Positions 25,609 to 33,629 of a stretch of 64,000 nt of DNA are shown here, in pieces. Numbering within the stretch: position 1 is the stretch's first letter; each line of letters opens with the position of its first letter. Made by a program: the position numbers and the translations under genes. This DNA comes from Ardenticatena maritima (GTDB lineage Bacteria; Chloroflexota; Anaerolineae; Ardenticatenales; Ardenticatenaceae): contig NZ_LGKN01000009.1 of assembly GCF_001306175.1 (NCBI RefSeq), positions 124,001 through 188,000 on the forward strand, written 5' to 3'. Under the pieces are notes generated by a model, which saw nothing but the letters and a program-made list of their open reading frames with translations, was not told the DNA's origin and ran no database searches.

Positions 25609-28107
25609 ATGGTTGGCATTGTCATCGTTTCCCACAGTCCCACACTCGCCGAAGGTGTGCGCGAACTGGCGCAACAAATGAGCCCAACACCGGTGCCTAT
25701 CGCTCTGGCTGCCGGCACGGGCGACCCGCAGCACCCTATCGGTACGAACCCCGAGGCGATTCTCAACGCTATCCGCGCCGTCTGGTCGCCGGACGGGGTT
25801 GTGGTGCTCATGGACCTGGGAAGCGCCATTCTCAGCGCCGAAAGTGCGCTCGATTTTCTCACTGAGGAAGAGCGGGCGCGTGTGCGGCTGGTTGCCGCGC
25901 CGTTGGTGGAAGGGGCGCTAAGCGCCGTCGCCACCGCCGGCACAGGTGCGCCGCTTGAACAGGTCGTTGCGGAAGCACGCCAGGCGCTTGCCCCCAAGCA
26001 AGCCCACCTGGGTGAAGAACCACCCGCCCAATCCGCCGAGGTCGGCGCTCCAGAAGCCGGCGATGAATTGCGCCTGGTCGTGCACAATCCGGCGGGGCTG
26101 CACGCCCGCCCGGCGGCGCGCCTTGTGGCGGAAGTCGCACGCTACGACGCCGACGTGCATGTGCGCAACATCACCCGCCAAAAAGGACCCGTCAGCGCCC
26201 GGAGCATCAACCAACTCGCCCTGCTTGACGTGCGCCAGGGCGATGAAATCGGCGTCCGCGCCACCGGTCCCGACGCACCGCGCGCGCTCAGCGCCGTGCG
26301 CGACCTGGTGGAACGCGCCTTCGATGAGCCGCTCACGCCGCTTTCTGAACCCGCCGCCGCCATCGAAAGCGCCCCGCGTGAAGTCGAAGCGGGCGCGGTC
26401 CTGCAAGGCATTCCCATCTCGCCCGGCATTGCCATCGGGAACGTGGCGCATTTTCACCGCGCGCCACTCCCCACCACCCCGCCGGATACACCCGCCGAAG
26501 CCCCCGATGCGGAGTGGGCGCGCCTGCAACAAGCCATCGCAGAGACACGCCACGCGCTGGATGAACTGGAAGCCCAAACCGCGGCGCAAGCCGGCGCTGA
26601 GGAAGCGGCGATTTTCGAGGCGCATAAACTCTTCCTGGACGACCCGGCGTTGCTGGAACGCGCGCGCGCGCTTGTCTTCGATGAACACCGTTCCGCCGAA
26701 TATGCGTGGCATCGCGCGGTGAGTGAAGTCGCCGCCCAATATGCCGCGCTGGAAACGCCCTACCTGCAAGCCCGCCGCGCCGATGTGGAAGACGTAGGCG
26801 CGCAAGTCTTCGCCCATTTGACGAACGAGCCCGTCCACACAGACCTGCCGGCGGGGAGCATCCTGGTCGCCGCCGACCTGCTCCCGTCCGACGTGGCGCG
26901 TCTCTCGCCGGAACAGGTGCAAGGTGTTTGCCTGGCGCTTGGGGGGGCAACCGCCCACGCCGCCATTTTGATTCGGGGGTTGGGTATTCCAGCGGTGGCG
27001 GGGGTTGGCGCCGCCATCCTCAACGTGCCCGAAGGCACGCGCATCGCGCTGGACGGCTCACGCGGCACTGTCTGGATTGACCCCGATGAAGCCACCTTGC
27101 GCGACTTGGAAGCCCGCCGCGCCGCCTGGCTGGCGGAAGAAGCCGAAGCCCGCCGCGCCGCCGAACAAGAGGGCGCCACCCGCGACGGGGTGCGTATTGA
27201 AGTCGCCGCCAACGTGCGCCGCCTTGCCGACGCGGAAAGCGCCGTGCGATTTGGCGCAGAAGGGGTTGGGCTGCTGCGCACAGAGTTTCTGTTCATGGCG
27301 CGCCGCGAAGCCCCAAGCGAAGCGTTGCAAGTGCAAATGTACCAGGCGGTTGCCGAAGCGTTGCAGGGGCGTCCCGTCATCATCCGCACGCTGGATGTGG
27401 GAGGCGACAAGCCGCTGCCGTTTGTGGAAATGCCGCGCGAAGCCAACCCGTTTTTGGGACAGCGGGGCATCCGTTTTTCGCTTGCGCACCCCGATTTGTT
27501 CAAAACGCAATTGCGAGCCATTCTCCGCGCCGCCGCCACGCATCCCATCCACCTGATGTTCCCCATGGTCAGCACAGTGGACGAAGTGCGCCAGGCGCGG
27601 GCGCTGCTCGACGCCGCCCGCCGCGAAGCCATGGAAGCGGGGCACGACGTGGGCACGCCGCAGGTTGGCATCATGGTCGAAACGCCCTCTGCGGTCTGGC
27701 TCGCCGACCATCTGGCAACGCTGGTGGATTTTTTCAGCATCGGCACAAACGACCTGACGCAATATCTCTTCGCCGCCGACCGCACCAATCCACACGTTGC
27801 CGAACTGGCAGACCCCTTCCACCCTGCGGTTTTGCGTGCGATTACCCACACGGCGCGCGTTGCGGGCGAGCATGGTGTGTGGGTGGGGGTATGCGGCGAA
27901 CTCGCCGGCGACCCGCTGGGCGCGGTTCTGCTGGTGGGGCTGGGTGTACGCGAGTTGAGCATGAACCCGCCCGCCATTCCGCGCGTCAAGCGGGCGCTGG
28001 GGCGCTTCACGCTTGCCGAAGCGCAACACCTGGCGCAACAGGCGCTCACCCTGGAAGACGGCAAGGCTGTGCGGGCGTGGGGGGCTGAACAGATGCGCAA
28101 TTCGTGA
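25609..28107 (+). CDS. dhaM: DhaM: EIIA(Dha)-HPr-complete enzyme I fusion
   Basis: This 832-residue protein carries a whole PTS relay in one chain. Residues 1-130 are the DhaM EIIA domain with phospho-His9 (VSHSP). Residues about 153-238 are HPr with NPAGLHARPA (His165). Residues about 262 to the end are enzyme I: GGATAHAAIL with phospho-His450, the LLRTEFLFM and SIGTNDLTQY PEP-site motifs, and GVCGELAG with Cys762. E. coli DhaM stops after a partial enzyme I; here the PEP-binding domain is complete, so PEP could charge DhaL through this single protein. It ends the operon. Confidence 0.93.
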   Translation: MVGIVIVSHSPTLAEGVRELAQQMSPTPVPIALAAGTGDPQHPIGTNPEAILNAIRAVWSPDGVVVLMDLGSAILSAESALDFLTEEERARVRLVAAPLVEGALSAVATAGTGAPLEQVVAEARQALAPKQAHLGEEPPAQSAEVGAPEAGDELRLVVHNPAGLHARPAARLVAEVARYDADVHVRNITRQKGPVSARSINQLALLDVRQGDEIGVRATGPDAPRALSAVRDLVERAFDEPLTPLSEPAAAIESAPREVEAGAVLQGIPISPGIAIGNVAHFHRAPLPTTPPDTPAEAPDAEWARLQQAIAETRHALDELEAQTAAQAGAEEAAIFEAHKLFLDDPALLERARALVFDEHRSAEYAWHRAVSEVAAQYAALETPYLQARRADVEDVGAQVFAHLTNEPVHTDLPAGSILVAADLLPSDVARLSPEQVQGVCLALGGATAHAAILIRGLGIPAVAGVGAAILNVPEGTRIALDGSRGTVWIDPDEATLRDLEARRAAWLAEEAEARRAAEQEGATRDGVRIEVAANVRRLADAESAVRFGAEGVGLLRTEFLFMARREAPSEALQVQMYQAVAEALQGRPVIIRTLDVGGDKPLPFVEMPREANPFLGQRGIRFSLAHPDLFKTQLRAILRAAATHPIHLMFPMVSTVDEVRQARALLDAARREAMEAGHDVGTPQVGIMVETPSAVWLADHLATLVDFFSIGTNDLTQYLFAADRTNPHVAELADPFHPAVLRAITHTARVAGEHGVWVGVCGELAGDPLGAVLLVGLGVRELSMNPPAIPRVKRALGRFTLAEAQHLAQQALTLEDGKAVRAWGAEQMRNS

Positions 28108-28131
28108 ACGTTGCACAGCCCCCATTCCACC

Positions 28132-28160
28132 TTGTCAGCACATTCAGCCTATCGTACAAT
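28132..28160 (+). promoter_or_regulatory. Promoter of the 4CL-like ligase gene
   Basis: -35 TTGTCA (28132-28137), 17-base spacer, -10 TACAAT (28155-28160). It gives the ligase gene its own start, although no terminator is visible after dhaM. Confidence 0.65.
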
Positions 28161-28198
28161 GCCCCTTGCCCACATCAACCAAGCAAGGAGGCTTGTTC

Positions 28199-29758
28199 AT
28201 GTTTCGCAGCCCGCTTCCAGATGTCACCATCCCCGTCGTCCCTCTGACCGATTTTGTGCTGGGTGATGCCGCTCGCTTTGGCGACAAACCCGCCCTCATT
28301 GATGGCCCCACCGGACGCACCATCACCTACACGCAACTGGCACAGGCTGTTGAACGGGTTGCCGCAGGGCTGGCGGCGCGAGGTTTGCGTAAAGGCGATG
28401 TGGTTGCCGTTTACAGCCCCAACCTGCCGGAATACGCGATTGCGTTTCATGGCACATTGCGCGCTGGTGGCATTGTCACCACGGCAAACCCGCTTTACAC
28501 CGTGGAAGAACTGACGCACCAGCTCAACGATGCCGGCGCGACTTTTCTCATCACCATTCCCCCTTTGCTGGAAACAGCATTAGCCGCCGCCCAACAAAGC
28601 AACGTGCGCGAAGTCTTTGTGTTTGGCGAAGCCGAAGGCGCAACGCCCTTTGCAGCGCTCTTGCAAAGTGAAGGCGCCGCGCCCAACGTGGAGATTGACC
28701 CGCGCGAAGACGTGGCGGTGCTGCCCTATTCCAGCGGGACCACGGGGTTGCCCAAAGGCGTCATGCTGACGCACTACAACCTTGTTTCAAACTTATGTCA
28801 AATTGCTGCCCTGGAACCGCTGACGCCCGACGATGTGCTCATCGGCATTCTGCCCTTCTTCCACATCTACGGCATGATTGTGATTTTGAACAGCGCCCTC
28901 AACAACGGCGCAACGGTCGTCTCCATGCCACGCTTCGACCTTGTGCAATTCCTAGAACTGATGCAGAAGCACCGTGTCACCCGCGCCCATCTTGTGCCCC
29001 CTGTGGTGCTCGCCCTTGCCAAACACCCCATCGTTGACCAATACGACCTCTCCGCCCTGCGCATGATTATGAGCGGCGCGGCGCCGCTGGGTGAAGAACT
29101 CGCTGTAGCTGTCAGCGAACGGCTGGGCTGCAAAGTCAAACAAGCCTATGGCATGACGGAAGCCAGCCCCGCAACGCACATCACCCCCGACGACCGTATC
29201 AAACCCGCGGCGGTCGGTGTGCTAGTGCCCAACACCGAAGCGCGCATTGTTGACCCTGCCACCGGGCAAGATGTTGGCGTAGGAGAACGGGGCGAAATTT
29301 GGATTCGGGGACCGCAGGTCATGAAGGGGTATCTCAACCGCCCCGACGCGACCGCCGCGACTGTGGACGCCGAGGGGTGGCTCCACACGGGCGATGTGGG
29401 GTACGCCGATGAAGATGGGTACTTCTACATTGTTGACCGCGTGAAAGAACTCATCAAATACAAAGGGTATCAGGTTGCGCCGGCGGAACTGGAAGCCGTC
29501 TTGCTTTCACATCCAGCCGTTGCCGACGCCGCCGTTATCCCCGTGCCGGATGAAGAAGCCGGCGAAATTCCCAAAGCGTTTGTGGTGAAAAAAGCCGACG
29601 TGGATGCCGATGAATTGATGGCTTATGTGGCCGAGCATGTCGCACCGTACAAAAAAGTGCGCGAAATCGAGTTCGTCGAGAGCATTCCCAAATCAGCGTC
29701 GGGAAAGATTTTGCGGCGTGTGTTGGTGGAACAAGAACGCGCCCGTCGTGCACGCTGA
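28199..29758 (+). CDS. 4-coumarate:CoA ligase-like acyl-CoA synthetase
   Basis: This 519-residue ANL-superfamily enzyme activates a carboxylic acid to acyl-AMP and then acyl-CoA. The P-loop YSSGTTGLPKG (about 177), the AYGMTEASP motif, the GWLHTGDVGY hinge region and the catalytic lysine in PKSASGKILRR near the C-terminus are all present. The FFHIYGM segment resembles 4-coumarate-CoA ligases, but the true acid is unknown. AGGAGG precedes the ATG. It is monocistronic, flanked by its own promoter and a bidirectional terminator. Confidence 0.88.
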   Translation: MFRSPLPDVTIPVVPLTDFVLGDAARFGDKPALIDGPTGRTITYTQLAQAVERVAAGLAARGLRKGDVVAVYSPNLPEYAIAFHGTLRAGGIVTTANPLYTVEELTHQLNDAGATFLITIPPLLETALAAAQQSNVREVFVFGEAEGATPFAALLQSEGAAPNVEIDPREDVAVLPYSSGTTGLPKGVMLTHYNLVSNLCQIAALEPLTPDDVLIGILPFFHIYGMIVILNSALNNGATVVSMPRFDLVQFLELMQKHRVTRAHLVPPVVLALAKHPIVDQYDLSALRMIMSGAAPLGEELAVAVSERLGCKVKQAYGMTEASPATHITPDDRIKPAAVGVLVPNTEARIVDPATGQDVGVGERGEIWIRGPQVMKGYLNRPDATAATVDAEGWLHTGDVGYADEDGYFYIVDRVKELIKYKGYQVAPAELEAVLLSHPAVADAAVIPVPDEEAGEIPKAFVVKKADVDADELMAYVAEHVAPYKKVREIEFVESIPKSASGKILRRVLVEQERARRAR

Positions 29759-29773
29759 CGCCACGCACCACTA

Positions 29774-29806
29774 AAAAAACGGGGCGGCTCAACACCGCCC
29801 CGTTTT
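29774..29806. terminator. Bidirectional terminator
   Basis: The stem AAAAACGGGGCGG/CCGCCCCGTTTTT has T runs on both strands and separates the convergent ligase (+) and solute-binding-protein (-) genes. Confidence 0.85.
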
Positions 29807-29820
29807 TGCTGCACAGCGTT

Positions 29821-31032
29821 TTACTTCGCCAACATCTCGTTCAGCCGCGCCACCGTCGGTTCGAGATGGCGCTTGATGAAGGGTTCGGGATCAGCTGTAG
29901 GGTGATTGAGGACATCATGCCAAACACGCATCAGCGCATCGGTAATGCGATCTTCGACAATGCCCAAAAGCGGCACTGTTGGGTATCCTCGCCCTACACG
30001 CACGGCGTCCGCCAAGCGTTGCAAGTAAGGGTCTTCGGTGAATGGTGCGCGTTCCAGCGATTCAGTCCGCACAGGTAAAACCAGCAACGTATCCGCCATG
30101 GCGGTCTGCACATCTGGGTTGGTGGCGGCACGCAAAAACTTCAACACCTCACTGCGCCGCAAACTATGCCGCCAAATCACCAGCAACGAACCACCCAGGA
30201 AAGGCCGCGCCGGCGGGTGCAGAATATCCAATTTGCCTTCCCATTCCTCCCGAGGCAGGTTTTGCAACGCGCCCCACATCCACATACCCGCAATCGTTGC
30301 AGCAATACGACGCTGGGTGAACAGTTCGGCATTCACCGCTACATCCGTCAATATCTGCCCCTTCACAGGCATAAACCGCGCCAAGCGATAAAAGGCTTTC
30401 AAACCTTCCAGAGCTGGGCCGTCGAGCAACGCCACACGTGAATAATCCGGCGAGAACAAATCGCCGCCGGCAGCCCACACCCATGAAATGGCCATCTGCA
30501 AATGCAAGAAGCGCGCATTCGACCCCATGGGGATAGCAAACGGTGTTGCCACGCCGTGCGCTTGCAAGGCGGTGAACGTCGCCTCCACCGATTCAAGAGA
30601 GGTAAATGCCTGTTCGGGGTCCACGCCCGCGGCTTCGAGCATATCACGCCACACAAACACAACGCGCACATCAGCAAAAAGCGGAACCGCCCACACATCA
30701 GCGGTGCCGGGCATTTGCGTCACTTCCCACATCCCCGGCACAAAAGTGCGCCCATACTGCAATGCGGTTGCCTCTTCCGGTTCCAGTGGGCGGATCGCAT
30801 CCATAGCCACCAGCGCACTCAGCCAGGTTGAGCCAATTTCAGAGACATCTGGGCCACGGTTGTATGCCGCGTATTGCACCAGGCGGTTCCATCCTCGCTC
30901 CCAATCCAAAATTTCGATGTTCAAGCCATCGAGAACGGAGCGATCGCCATACATCGCCAATGCTTTGCGAAAATCCTCTTCCAAGGTTGAGGGATTCGCA
31001 CCATGGAACATGAATGAGACTTCTAGAGGCAT
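29821..31032 (-). CDS. ABC-type extracellular solute-binding protein fold without signal peptide
   Basis: This 403-residue protein resembles sugar-type solute-binding proteins (SBP family 1/8): WAVPLFADVRVVFVWRDMLEAAG, a SWVWAAGGDLFSPD segment and a GGSLLVIWRHSLRR stretch. It starts MPLEVSFMFHGANPS and has no signal peptide or lipobox. The ATG at 31032 has a good GGGGGAGAT site; the frame upstream also encodes no signal. No permease or ATPase gene is near. It may be a cytoplasmic ligand-binding protein or a sensor relative. Confidence 0.7.
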   Translation of the reverse strand: MPLEVSFMFHGANPSTLEEDFRKALAMYGDRSVLDGLNIEILDWERGWNRLVQYAAYNRGPDVSEIGSTWLSALVAMDAIRPLEPEEATALQYGRTFVPGMWEVTQMPGTADVWAVPLFADVRVVFVWRDMLEAAGVDPEQAFTSLESVEATFTALQAHGVATPFAIPMGSNARFLHLQMAISWVWAAGGDLFSPDYSRVALLDGPALEGLKAFYRLARFMPVKGQILTDVAVNAELFTQRRIAATIAGMWMWGALQNLPREEWEGKLDILHPPARPFLGGSLLVIWRHSLRRSEVLKFLRAATNPDVQTAMADTLLVLPVRTESLERAPFTEDPYLQRLADAVRVGRGYPTVPLLGIVEDRITDALMRVWHDVLNHPTADPEPFIKRHLEPTVARLNEMLAK

Positions 31033-31092
31033 ATCTCCCCCCAAACAGGCATCGTTGTCTCGAACAACATATTTGGGATGGCTTGCGCAAGT

Positions 31093-31121
31093 AGTATATC
31101 CCTTCTCACACTCTTTCACAA
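31093..31121 (-). promoter_or_regulatory. Promoter of the solute-binding-protein-like gene
   Basis: Minus strand: -35 TTGTGA (31116-31121), 17-base spacer, -10 TATACT (31093-31098). A perfect palindrome CTTGCGCAAG (31082-31091) covers the expected start site and may be an operator. Confidence 0.65.
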
Positions 31122-31159
31122 TCAGACCAGAGGATTATGAAAGCGTTTTCAACATATCT

Positions 31160-31197
31160 CAAAAACCCTGGCAGGTCAAGTCAAACCTGCCAGGGTG
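31160..31197 (-). terminator. Terminator of the ferredoxin-NADP reductase operon
   Basis: The stem CCCTGGCAGGT/ACCTGCCAGGG is followed on the minus strand by five T residues, 14 bases after the reductase stop codon. The stem core is similar to that of the terminator at 63700-63737. Confidence 0.75.
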
Positions 31198-31210
31198 TGC
31201 TGATAGCGGC

Positions 31211-32614
31211 TCATCCCGCCGTCATCTTTTCACGGCGGATGGCTTCAAGCATCTCTTCGACGCTGGTAAACTTCACGCGTGGGCGCCCCTGCGCCTTGCC
31301 ACGCTCCACTTCCAGGCGGTCCAGAATCAACCAATCCTCCCACGAAACGAAGTCGGGCTGGCGCTCGCGCACAAATTGCTCGATGACATCCGGGTCTGTT
31401 GTTTCGGGCGCAAGCAACCGCCCTGCACGCGCATCTTCGATGATGTGTTCGCTCGTCGCGACTGCATCGGGTTTGTTGGTGCCAATGACACCTTGCGCCC
31501 CACGTTTGATCCAGCCTGTGCAGTACAGCCCGTACAGAGGCTGGTTGGTCTCGGGGTCGAGCACGCGGCCATCGGCGTTGAGGATCACGCCCCAGCGTTC
31601 ATGGAAAGGCACATCGGGCAACGGCACGCCCCGATACCCAATCGCGCGGTACACCTCGGTCACAGGCAACTCTTCGTAGCGGTCGGTTGGGCGTGGGCGC
31701 AGCGTGCCGGCTTCGGTCGCGTACAGTTCGTTATGGACGAGTTTCATGGATTGGACGCCTGTTTCCTCATCGCCCAACAGTTCTGTGGGGGAAACCAGGA
31801 AGCGCAAAATCAGGCGGCGCGGTTTTCCTTCGGGTTGTTTGTGCGCCAATTCCTGAATCAATTCAACTTTGGCTTCCACATCCTTGTCGGGGTTCTCTTC
31901 CAATTCCTTGCGGCTCAATGGGTCCAGTTCGGCTTCTTCGGGCGGCACAATCACATCAATGTTGGGCAACGAAGTCAATTCGCGAATTTCAGGGTATGTG
32001 AATTTGGCTTGCGCGGGACCACGCCGCCCCAGCAAATAGACTTCGCGCACCTTGCTTTTACGCAACGCTTCGAGCGCATAATCGGCGATATCGGTTTTGG
32101 CGAGTTCATCGGGGTCTTTCAACAAAATGCGAGTCACGTCCACAGCCACGTTCCCGACGCCGACCACAGCAATACGCTCTTGTTCCAAATCAAAAGTCAG
32201 GTGGGCGTAGTCAGGATGACCATTGTACCAGGCGACAAATTCAGTAGCGGGATAACTCCGCGGCAAATCTTCACCAGGAATACCCATTTTGCGATCAACA
32301 GAAGCGCCTGTGGCGAAGAGAATGGCATGATAGAAGCGCTTCAAATCTGCAAGCATGATGTCTTTGCCATACGTCACATTTCCAAAGAAGCGAAAACGCG
32401 GATGGCTGGCGGTTTTACTAAAAACCTTGGTCACATTCTTGATTTTTTGGTGGTCGGGCGCCACGCCGTAGCGCACCAAGCCAAAAGGTGTGGGCAGATG
32501 TTCGTACATGTCCACCCAGACTTCCGGGTCGCTTTGAAGCAGCAAATGCCCAGCCGCATAAAACGCCGATGGACCCGAACCAATGATAGCCACACGGATG
32601 CTGTTTGTGCTCAT
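31211..32614 (-). CDS. Ferredoxin-NADP reductase, adrenodoxin reductase type (FprA-like)
   Basis: This 467-residue flavoprotein has the FAD site VAIIGSGPSAFYAAGHLL, the PTPFGLVRYGVAPDH signature, the NADP site VVGVGNVAVDVTRILL and the C-terminal GWIKRGAQGVIGTNKPDA motif. This is the adrenodoxin-reductase/FprA family, which moves electrons between NADPH and ferredoxin. AGGAGG-like GGAGGAAG precedes the ATG. It follows two CBS-domain genes and a methionine/folate gene on the same strand; a link to MTHFR electron supply is possible but is inference. Confidence 0.92.
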   Translation of the reverse strand: MSTNSIRVAIIGSGPSAFYAAGHLLLQSDPEVWVDMYEHLPTPFGLVRYGVAPDHQKIKNVTKVFSKTASHPRFRFFGNVTYGKDIMLADLKRFYHAILFATGASVDRKMGIPGEDLPRSYPATEFVAWYNGHPDYAHLTFDLEQERIAVVGVGNVAVDVTRILLKDPDELAKTDIADYALEALRKSKVREVYLLGRRGPAQAKFTYPEIRELTSLPNIDVIVPPEEAELDPLSRKELEENPDKDVEAKVELIQELAHKQPEGKPRRLILRFLVSPTELLGDEETGVQSMKLVHNELYATEAGTLRPRPTDRYEELPVTEVYRAIGYRGVPLPDVPFHERWGVILNADGRVLDPETNQPLYGLYCTGWIKRGAQGVIGTNKPDAVATSEHIIEDARAGRLLAPETTDPDVIEQFVRERQPDFVSWEDWLILDRLEVERGKAQGRPRVKFTSVEEMLEAIRREKMTAG

Positions 32615-32655
32615 GACGCTTCCTCCATGAAAAGGTGTTTTCCTTTGCGCTTTGT

Positions 32656-33117
32656 TCAGGATTCAGATTCATGCCGACGCCATTCAAAACGCTCCATAAG
32701 GCGCGTTTGCAATGTATCAATCTCGCCCAGGTATTGGTCGCGTTGGGCTTTCAAAACATCGCGAATGGAGAGAATACCAATGAGTTGACCATCTTCGACC
32801 ACAGGGATATGCCGAAAATGTTTTTCGACCATCACATGCGCAATAATGCGCAAATCATCTTGTGGCAAAGCGGTAATGGGGTCAGGGGTCATCACTTCGC
32901 GGACAGGCAAATGCAATACCTCCGCGCCCTGCGTGGCGCAATGGCGCACCAGGTCGCGCTCGGTGAAAATGCCCACCACACGGTCGTCATCATCCACGAC
33001 GACAACCGCACCAATGTTGTGCTCCGCCAGTATGCGTACAGCATCCAGCACACTGGTGTCGGGGTGAACCGTGATGGTTCCAAAACCTTTGGTTGATAAA
33101 AGATTGCGTACTGTCAT
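32656..33117 (-). CDS. CBS-domain pair protein
   Basis: This 153-residue protein consists of two CBS domains (about 8-60 and 73-128) and a short basic helical tail. The repeats are clear: VVVVDDDDRVVGIFTERDLVRH and IPVVEDGQLIGILSIRDVLKAQ. CBS pairs usually bind adenosine nucleotides or S-adenosylmethionine and act as sensors. AAGGAGGC precedes the ATG. It is in line with a second CBS-pair gene upstream and the reductase downstream. Confidence 0.88.
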   Translation of the reverse strand: MTVRNLLSTKGFGTITVHPDTSVLDAVRILAEHNIGAVVVVDDDDRVVGIFTERDLVRHCATQGAEVLHLPVREVMTPDPITALPQDDLRIIAHVMVEKHFRHIPVVEDGQLIGILSIRDVLKAQRDQYLGEIDTLQTRLMERFEWRRHESES

Positions 33118-33173
33118 TTCAAGCCTCCTTTGCTTGATTGGGCATCATTGCCCTTACTTGACGTTTTTGGCCT

Positions 33174-33620
33174 TCACTCACTCGTTTCAACCGGTTCCAG
33201 CAAGCGAATCAAATGGTCAATGAGGTCGGAACGCGTGAGAATGCCCACCAAAGCGCCGTCACGTTCCACCACAGGAAGCCCGCCGACACGCGCCACACGC
33301 ATGAGTTTGGCGGCTTCAACAATCGGCTCATCTGCTTCGATGGTGATGAGCACCGTGCGCATGATTTCGCTCACGCGGTGCTCTTCAAAATGGCGTCGCA
33401 CATCTTCGGGCATCACCTGCAAGAGCGGGGAATCAGCCGCCAGCCGCAAATCGCGGTCGCTGATAATCCCCACCAACTCGCCGCGCTCGGTTACGACAGG
33501 CAAGCGGCGGATGCCATGTTCAATCATCAATTGCAGGGCTGCGGCTAATGTGGCGTCAGGCGTGACGGTGATTGGGTCGGGCGTCATAATCTCGCGAACA
33601 GTCTGCGGCACCTTGCTCAT
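33174..33620 (-). CDS. CBS-domain pair protein
   Basis: This 148-residue protein has two CBS domains (about 8-60 and 84-138), ending in LVGILTRSDLIDHLIRLLEP. The first begins VREIMTPDPITVTPDATL, as in stand-alone CBS proteins. It starts 10 bases after the stop of the homocysteine methyltransferase/MTHFR gene with an AGGAGGGAG site, so the two are co-transcribed. A role in sensing adenylates or S-adenosylmethionine for methionine metabolism is possible but unproven. Confidence 0.88.
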   Translation of the reverse strand: MSKVPQTVREIMTPDPITVTPDATLAAALQLMIEHGIRRLPVVTERGELVGIISDRDLRLAADSPLLQVMPEDVRRHFEEHRVSEIMRTVLITIEADEPIVEAAKLMRVARVGGLPVVERDGALVGILTRSDLIDHLIRLLEPVETSE

Positions 33621-33629
33621 CGCTCCCTC

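Noticed and set aside
31166-31195. Mobile repeat sharing a CCTGGCAGGT core with 63704-63732
   Set aside because: Both copies are stems of terminators directly after minus-strand genes and have T runs; similarity of the core alone does not show mobility.
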